Below are positions 30,636-35,113 of a DNA stretch of 35,113 nt, piece by piece. Under the pieces are notes generated by a model. The model searched no databases and was not told where the DNA came from. It worked only from the letters and a program-made list of their open reading frames with translations. The translations under genes were made by a program, and so were the position numbers. The first letter of the stretch is position 1, and each line of letters opens with the position of its first letter. Source of the DNA: Gemmatimonadetes bacterium bin94. GTDB lineage: Bacteria > Gemmatimonadota > Gemmatimonadetes > Longimicrobiales > Gaopeijiaceae. Where the stretch lies: assembly GCA_002238865.1 (NCBI GenBank), contig MPNE01000038.1, positions 1 through 35,113 on the forward strand, written 5' to 3'.

Positions 30636-32858
30636 CTACCATCCTCTCCTCTTCTTTCTTCTCTTCTTCCTACCCTTCTTGGATGGTTTCCTAACCGGGG
30701 CTTGTACAATCTTGAGATAGTTTCGTTGGAACTTGTCCAAGCGCCTGTTGAGTTGACGCTCGATCCAATCAAAGCGTCCAGGGTTTCGCATCTTCGAAAT
30801 TCCCTTCCTCAGTAGAGTCGCCGGAACAGTGAAGACAATTCGGTTGTGCTCGTGATAGACCTCCCGCAACCATGTCCGTTCATTTTCGCTAACGCCCTCC
30901 TGCTCAGTCCGATATACCACCATCCCTAGGCGTCCGTGCTCGGTCGTCATGTAGGAGAGTGCTTGCCGATAGTCTGCGGGCTTAAGCGATTCGTAGTTCT
31001 TTACTTCGATCAGCACCTGCCGTGCCTCAAAGTCCTCGAGAATTCGCCTCCAGAAGCCGGTGGCTGCCATGTTCGTGGCGACTATATCTCGGCGCTGTGG
31101 AGCATCGTGAGGGTTGGGGTGGAACTGCATATTCCGCAGCTTCTGTGCAAAGAGAATGCGGACGGCCTTCAGGGCCCACTTCTCAAACGCCGCGGCGCCA
31201 CTATGCCCGGTCGGAATTCCCGGGAGTTCCGCGAGCGCCTTGCCAATCTGACGAATTCGCAGATCCGCCATGTCGCTTGGATCCCCCGGAACCTCATAGT
31301 CATCGTTGATGCGAATCAGGACGTCCGAATTCGGCTCGTCGGCATCGACTTCCAGCGCCCGCCAGTAGCAGGGATGGACCACGACCCTTCGGCTTCCTTC
31401 GTAGCGGTCCGTATCCGAGCGAGATCCATCGTGACAAAAGGTGTACTGACCCTCGAGAAGCGGATTCTCAAAGCCTAGAAAGCCAACCCCGTACAATGCG
31501 CTCATGACCTGCTTTCCTGTGCCGAACAACGCGAAGTCGCTCGCCGTCTGGTTGTCGTACGCATCTTCTTCAATCACGGAATCAAGGTGTGACACAACGT
31601 CCTCAAGCGAGGAGATAGCAGGGTGACGGTCGAACGCTGTAACAAAAGACCGAAGGCCCGGCAGGACCGAATCGTATTCCTTCAACAGGTCAGTCAGTCT
31701 GTCTTCGGAGATCCTTGTCGCCGCACCATCTAGCGCCGCCTGCCCGATCGAGTGATCACCGCGCCGAGCCGCCACATCATTGGCGGAGTTGACAAGTACG
31801 AGTACATCCCGTGGTCTATACAAAGTGCATTTCAGGAACTTGTCAAATCCCGATCGTCCAACGAGTGACCTGTCCACGACGCGGTTCCACACGCGTTCGT
31901 TACTCTCGATGTTGAGGTCGAATCTTGCTCTCAGTCTCGAACAGACAAACTCGAAGAGCGTTGCCTCGTCCCAGTGGAGCCGCTGAGTAGAGCCCTCAAT
32001 CTGTCTAGAGAAGTCAGCGTGGAGATGGGCCAGAGCCCGAAACATGTTGTCGCGGATGAAGAGGATGCCGTGAATCCCTGATTGGTGCTCGGCGAGGTCT
32101 GCGACCGCAGACGTCAGACCGTCCAATACAGAGATCGCAGAAGGCTTCGGTACCCAGCCTTCGTCCAGTCCATCATAGAGCAAGACCGCCACCCAGTTGA
32201 TGTCCGTTAGCGCGCCTATAACTGCCTGCTCAAGACGCCGGAGATCGTAGAGTCTAGCGAGCGTTCCTGGGAGTTCGGCTGGCGCCCGGCCGTCTTTCAT
32301 GCCGCGGGCGATCAAGTCCGCGCACCGTTCTACAGAGCCCCCGCGCCCCCGGTGTGGTGGACGACGACCCCTGTGCAAGAAGTGGGTTCTATGCTCAGAC
32401 AGATACGCTTCGAGGAAGGGAAAATGCTTGCTCTTGGCGGCCTTATAGTGATGTCGAAGATCCTCGGCAACGCTGGCGAGGATGTGGATTGTCCATGCGA
32501 CCCGAGAGGCAGCCCGCATATGTTGGTACGAAGCGCCATCTCGCGAAAGAAGGTGCTGCAGGCGTATCGCTTCATATTCCGTGGGCTGTCCCGATAACAC
32601 GAACGTTTGGGGCGCGCGTTCGTAGTGCTCAGTCACTTTTGTGAATAGCGCGCTCTTCCCAGTGCCTCTCCGACCTACTACGAAGTTGCGATCCTTCGAC
32701 TGAGTCAGCGAGGCGTAGTCCGCTGTCTGGAGGAATGCATCGCGAAGCATGAGGGTGTCCGACTCGGCACGAGGCGAGCCGAGTAGGTTCCCCGGGCGGA
32801 TGTAGCTCGAGGACTCCATCGTGGCGGTCGCCGAATCATGCCCCATAAGTCTCATCAT
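30636..32858 (-). CDS. P-loop NTPase (Sll1717-like) with C-terminal restriction-nuclease-like domain
   Basis: The 740-residue protein has Walker A GRRGTGKS (62-69) and a Walker B-like WVAVLLYDGLDEGW (222-235), the layout of the Sll1717-like P-loop ATPases. Near residue 590-640 comes RRDIVATN, then VLIEVKNYESLKPADYRQAL (615-634). The D...(E)xK spacing resembles the PD-(D/E)xK restriction superfamily. The protein ends in a Lys/Arg tail (KKGRKKRRKKRRGW), a likely nucleic-acid contact. ATG 32858 is followed by a second in-frame ATG at 32855; GAGAGGAAG lies just upstream. G+C is lower than in the surrounding chromosome. A defence role is inferred from architecture and context. Confidence 0.8.
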   Translation of the reverse strand: MMRLMGHDSATATMESSSYIRPGNLLGSPRAESDTLMLRDAFLQTADYASLTQSKDRNFVVGRRGTGKSALFTKVTEHYERAPQTFVLSGQPTEYEAIRLQHLLSRDGASYQHMRAASRVAWTIHILASVAEDLRHHYKAAKSKHFPFLEAYLSEHRTHFLHRGRRPPHRGRGGSVERCADLIARGMKDGRAPAELPGTLARLYDLRRLEQAVIGALTDINWVAVLLYDGLDEGWVPKPSAISVLDGLTSAVADLAEHQSGIHGILFIRDNMFRALAHLHADFSRQIEGSTQRLHWDEATLFEFVCSRLRARFDLNIESNERVWNRVVDRSLVGRSGFDKFLKCTLYRPRDVLVLVNSANDVAARRGDHSIGQAALDGAATRISEDRLTDLLKEYDSVLPGLRSFVTAFDRHPAISSLEDVVSHLDSVIEEDAYDNQTASDFALFGTGKQVMSALYGVGFLGFENPLLEGQYTFCHDGSRSDTDRYEGSRRVVVHPCYWRALEVDADEPNSDVLIRINDDYEVPGDPSDMADLRIRQIGKALAELPGIPTGHSGAAAFEKWALKAVRILFAQKLRNMQFHPNPHDAPQRRDIVATNMAATGFWRRILEDFEARQVLIEVKNYESLKPADYRQALSYMTTEHGRLGMVVYRTEQEGVSENERTWLREVYHEHNRIVFTVPATLLRKGISKMRNPGRFDWIERQLNRRLDKFQRNYLKIVQAPVRKPSKKGRKKRRKKRRGW

Positions 32859-33237
32859 CTTCCTCTCGGCTTCGATGGTGTTCTACAGACTGTCAATGGC
32901 AGCAACTCCGGCTCTCTCGCGGTCCGGAAGGCTGAGAGACGTGAAGATGGGGTGTGGGTTGATCGACGTGCGACCGGGTTAGAGTGGTAGCGATTGCTGT
33001 GAAATTGCAGAAGCCATAAGGCGACCAGACTTGTGCGGTCCGCGGCTTCACGCGGGTCGGTCATCAGGTCCAGGCCCCCCGTGGCAGTGAAGGAAACAGA
33101 CTACTCTCCATGCAGGGTGGGCCAGCCGCCAGCGATTGTCAAGCGTGAGTATTGTCCTACGACAAGTGAGCCCGAACTCGTGGGCGGTTGCCAGGGAGAG
33201 ATGAGCCGGAAGTCCGGGGCGAAGAGATGATTGGAGG
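32859..33237. other. Gene-free stretch between the NTPase and integrase remnant
   Basis: I find no gene or RNA gene in these 379 bases. The first ~100 bases should carry the promoter of the NTPase on the minus strand. TGTCAAGCGTGAGTATTGTCC near 33137 resembles the start of an IS481-like or related insertion end, which would agree with the integrase remnant that begins at 33238, but no matching right end is certain. Confidence 0.4.
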
Positions 33238-33756
33238 ATGATCGTGACACTTCGCACCGAACGAATACGCACCCTCGACCAGCTCCGCGCCTTCCTCGAG
33301 GGCAACGAGCCCGCGGATTTCGAGCTCACTGACCGCACGTCCGCCTACGCCTTCGTGCGGCGCACGCTGGTCCGCTTCGAGTACCACGGCCTCGGGAGAC
33401 CGGACAAGACCCGGGTCAAGCGGTTCCTGGAGAAGGTGACGGGCTTCTCCAGGGCCCAGGTCACCCGCCTCATCCGGCAGCACCGCCGGAACCGGCCACA
33501 TCCGCGACCATCGCAAGAAACCCCCCGCCAAGCCCTTTCCTCGCCTCTACCCGCCCCTTGGCGTCGCGTTGCTGGCCGAGGTGGAGAGGCCTCCTCCGCT
33601 ACCAGCCCAGGGCCGCGTGGGCACGGTCAACCTTCCCCCGTCCCGGTTTCCGATAGTCGCAGGTCGGCGCGTTCAACTCAGCCGGGACTACCGTGGTCGC
33701 CCTCTTCATCCCTCCTCCACCCGCATCCACGGCACCGCCGACGGCAGAAGCCGTGA
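33238..33756 (+). pseudogene. Integrase/IS481-like transposase, N-terminal remnant
   Basis: From ATG 33238, after GGAGG, the product reads LRTERIRTLDQLRAFLEG, SAYAFVRRTLVRFEYHGLGR, and RVKRFLEKVTGFSRAQVTRLIRQHRR. This is the N-terminal HTH part of a DDE-type integrase I recognise as a family. After about residue 88 this frame becomes Pro/Ser/Arg-rich, while a shifted frame reads PPAKPFPRLYPPLGVALLAE, the expected continuation, so a frameshift lies near 33500. No catalytic DDE core follows. The gene is a truncated remnant. Confidence 0.75.
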
Positions 33757-33757
33757 A

Positions 33758-33790
33758 AAGTAAACTCTAGTTCACTTAATGTACGGTACA
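33758..33790. repeat. Inverted repeats between the integrase remnant and the DUF2357 gene
   Basis: AAGTAAAC (33758-33765) and GTTCACTT (33770-33777) form an 8-bp arm pair with one mismatch. Just beyond, TGTAC-G-GTACA (33780-33790) is a perfect 5-bp arm pair. The first lies about 30 bases downstream of the DUF2357 stop on the minus strand. Either could be a terminator-like hairpin or the end of the lost insertion element. Confidence 0.5.
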
Positions 33791-33805
33791 GTTGACATTT
33801 CTGCT

Positions 33806-35113
33806 CTATTCTGGGAGCATCCGCCCCAATATCGCCCGCAGCACGCCGTTACACGCACCCGCCATTCCGCGCTCTTCGCCCCCCTCCCCGACGACGACCG
33901 AAGCCACCGGAATCGCCCCGACCCCCTCGACCTCTCCCGGCAACACGTCAGCCGAAGACACCACCCGGCCGCCAGACAGCCCCCCACCCCCCGGAACCCC
34001 AAAGAACCGAAACTCCCCACCCGGGTACAGGATCCACACCGACCGTGCGTCGGGAATCGCGTCGCGGTAGGCGTGCATCTTGTAGATGTCTGCACGCTTG
34101 AACGAACCCGCCCGCTCTCTGGCCTTCTCGTCGTCGGCGTCCTTGTCGCCAGCGGCAAGTCCCACGTCGATCAGCCCGTGGACCCGGAACTTCGCGTCGA
34201 ACAGGTGGAGGCCCGCGTTCGGCCCACTGGGGACCCGGAGAGCGATGTCGGGAATCAGCGGCACGGAGTAGGAATGCCATTGTCGCCCCTGTGGCCTGGA
34301 GAAGCGCCGGTTGTACACCAGACGCACGCCCGGATCCCATACGAAGGTCCCGCCAGCTACGAAAGAGGTCCGGAAGAGACCGCTGGTCAGCCGTCCCGAT
34401 CGAACGGGTGGGCTCCCCAACACCGCCGAAATCTCGTGAACCAGGCGGAAGAAGGTCCAAAGCTCGTACAGAAGCGCGATGTTCTTGAGTTCGAGGAGGT
34501 CGCGCATGCCGTCCTTGTCGAGCGGGATCGTCGGGGCCAGGCGAATCCGGGAGAAGTGCTGGAGCACGCGGCGATACCCCCGCCGTTGCTGAAGCACGGT
34601 CGACGAGAAGGGGATCCGCACCATTCTTCCGACTTCCTCCCACATGCTGTGCCGGGCGATGGGCATCAGCGACGCCTCCATCCGATCGCAATCCCGCAGC
34701 AGGTTCCGTCGGAATGCGTCCGGCCGCCGGGAGCTTACCGCGGACCGCATGCGACCGATGATGGTCCGTGCCTGCCCGATGAAGGCCTTCACGAAGCGGT
34801 TCTCGGGGGTATCGGTTGTCGGCCTGATCTTCCGCTCCGAGACGACTTCAGGGAGACGCCGGCCCAGGCGTTTAGCGAGCCTCGCGCCCGAGGGAGAGAG
34901 TGACGACGCCACCACGGCCATCCCCGGGCGGGTCACGAGATCGAGGGGGGTATGCGCGTCCACTCTGGTCATGGCTTCAATCCGCACGTCCCGGCGATCG
35001 CTGCGCCACAACCGGTGCGGCTCCCTGACGATCATCTCGAGGGCGGGAAGCAGGCGTACTTCCTCCGGAGCCTTGTCCGAAAGGATGTAGCGCAGGTAGA
35101 CGAAAGCGTGGTA
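33806..35113 (-). CDS. DUF2357 / PD-(D/E)xK nuclease-like protein (5' end outside window)
   Basis: The minus-strand frame is open to the right edge of the window, so the start is missing; 435 codons are seen. The N-terminal visible part has LDLVTRPGMAVVASSLSP, TTDTPENRFVKAFI and VLQHFSRIRLAPTIPLD, as in DUF2357 proteins. The C-terminal part has FVWDPGVRLVYNRRF, SVPLIPDIALRVPSG and LHLFDAKFRVHG. The Asp...DAK spacing fits a PD-(D/E)xK nuclease (PDDEXK_7-like). Such proteins are often encoded beside McrB-like AAA GTPases in McrBC-related restriction systems; a partner would lie beyond 35113. G+C is higher than in the Ubl region, so it may have a separate origin. Confidence 0.85.
   Translation of the reverse strand, partial: YHAFVYLRYILSDKAPEEVRLLPALEMIVREPHRLWRSDRRDVRIEAMTRVDAHTPLDLVTRPGMAVVASSLSPSGARLAKRLGRRLPEVVSERKIRPTTDTPENRFVKAFIGQARTIIGRMRSAVSSRRPDAFRRNLLRDCDRMEASLMPIARHSMWEEVGRMVRIPFSSTVLQQRRGYRRVLQHFSRIRLAPTIPLDKDGMRDLLELKNIALLYELWTFFRLVHEISAVLGSPPVRSGRLTSGLFRTSFVAGGTFVWDPGVRLVYNRRFSRPQGRQWHSYSVPLIPDIALRVPSGPNAGLHLFDAKFRVHGLIDVGLAAGDKDADDEKARERAGSFKRADIYKMHAYRDAIPDARSVWILYPGGEFRFFGVPGGGGLSGGRVVSSADVLPGEVEGVGAIPVASVVVGEGGEERGMAGACNGVLRAILGRMLPE

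Noticed and set aside
1-35113. tRNA, rRNA or known riboswitch
   Set aside because: I looked for conserved rRNA strings, TTCGA-type T-loops with CCA ends and common riboswitch cores and found nothing convincing. A covariance-model scan (tRNAscan-SE, Infernal) would be needed to exclude them.

Overview
The window is a high-G+C bacterial chromosome segment. The gene content includes many exported six-bladed beta-propeller proteins, a VPS10/BNR-repeat secreted protein, ETF-ubiquinone oxidoreductase, CDGSH proteins and GTG/TTG starts. This mix fits a free-living or host-associated Gemmatimonadota-like lineage. That is an inference from gene content, because no rRNA or other taxonomic marker is present.

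Positions 1-18.8 kb look like ordinary chromosome. They hold the 3' end of mutY, a ChlI/MoxR-type AAA ATPase, ETF-QO and a double-CDGSH protein. Next comes a duplicated module of a lipoprotein plus a quinone oxidoreductase; in the second copy the oxidoreductase is inverted. A GntR(YtrA-type)-ABC ATPase-permease operon with a candidate autoregulatory operator follows. Then come an exported beta-propeller, a SulP transporter with STAS and cNMP-binding-like tails, a LivJ-type lipoprotein binding protein divergent from a VanZ-like protein, and two translationally coupled propeller genes preceded by a four-unit, 23-bp periodic motif array. Several proteins in the first 6.3 kb carry Gly/Ala/Pro low-complexity inserts.

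Positions 18.9-21.8 kb hold small accessory modules: a HigB/HigA-like toxin-antitoxin pair behind an inverted-repeat operator, a Fic protein with its inhibitory motif, and a DUF2442/DUF4160 pair. A large BNR-repeat secreted protein (21.96-25.19 kb) separates them from the next region.

Positions 25.5-35.1 kb form an accessory, probably defensive, island. Its first two thirds have visibly lower G+C. A compact, mostly overlapping operon encodes a ubiquitin-like protein ending in Gly-Gly-Gly-Val, an E2-like protein with a candidate catalytic Cys, a JAMM/JAB isopeptidase with complete metal ligands, and a ThiF/E1-like activating enzyme. This is a full bacterial ubiquitin-like conjugation/deconjugation set. 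A convergent gene encodes an HD-domain protein fused to an HSP90-like (GHKL) ATPase that stops soon after the ATPase fold. Beyond a frameshifted IS3-family transposase remnant lies an Sll1717-like P-loop NTPase with a C-terminal restriction-nuclease-like domain and a Lys/Arg tail. A degraded integrase and a DUF2357/PD-(D/E)xK protein cut by the window edge complete the island.

The ubiquitin-like operon is the most notable system here. Its parts resemble those of Bil and type II CBASS, but its gene order, single short Ubl, lack of a CD-NTase in the window and adjacency to an HD-HSP90 protein make its class and target open questions.
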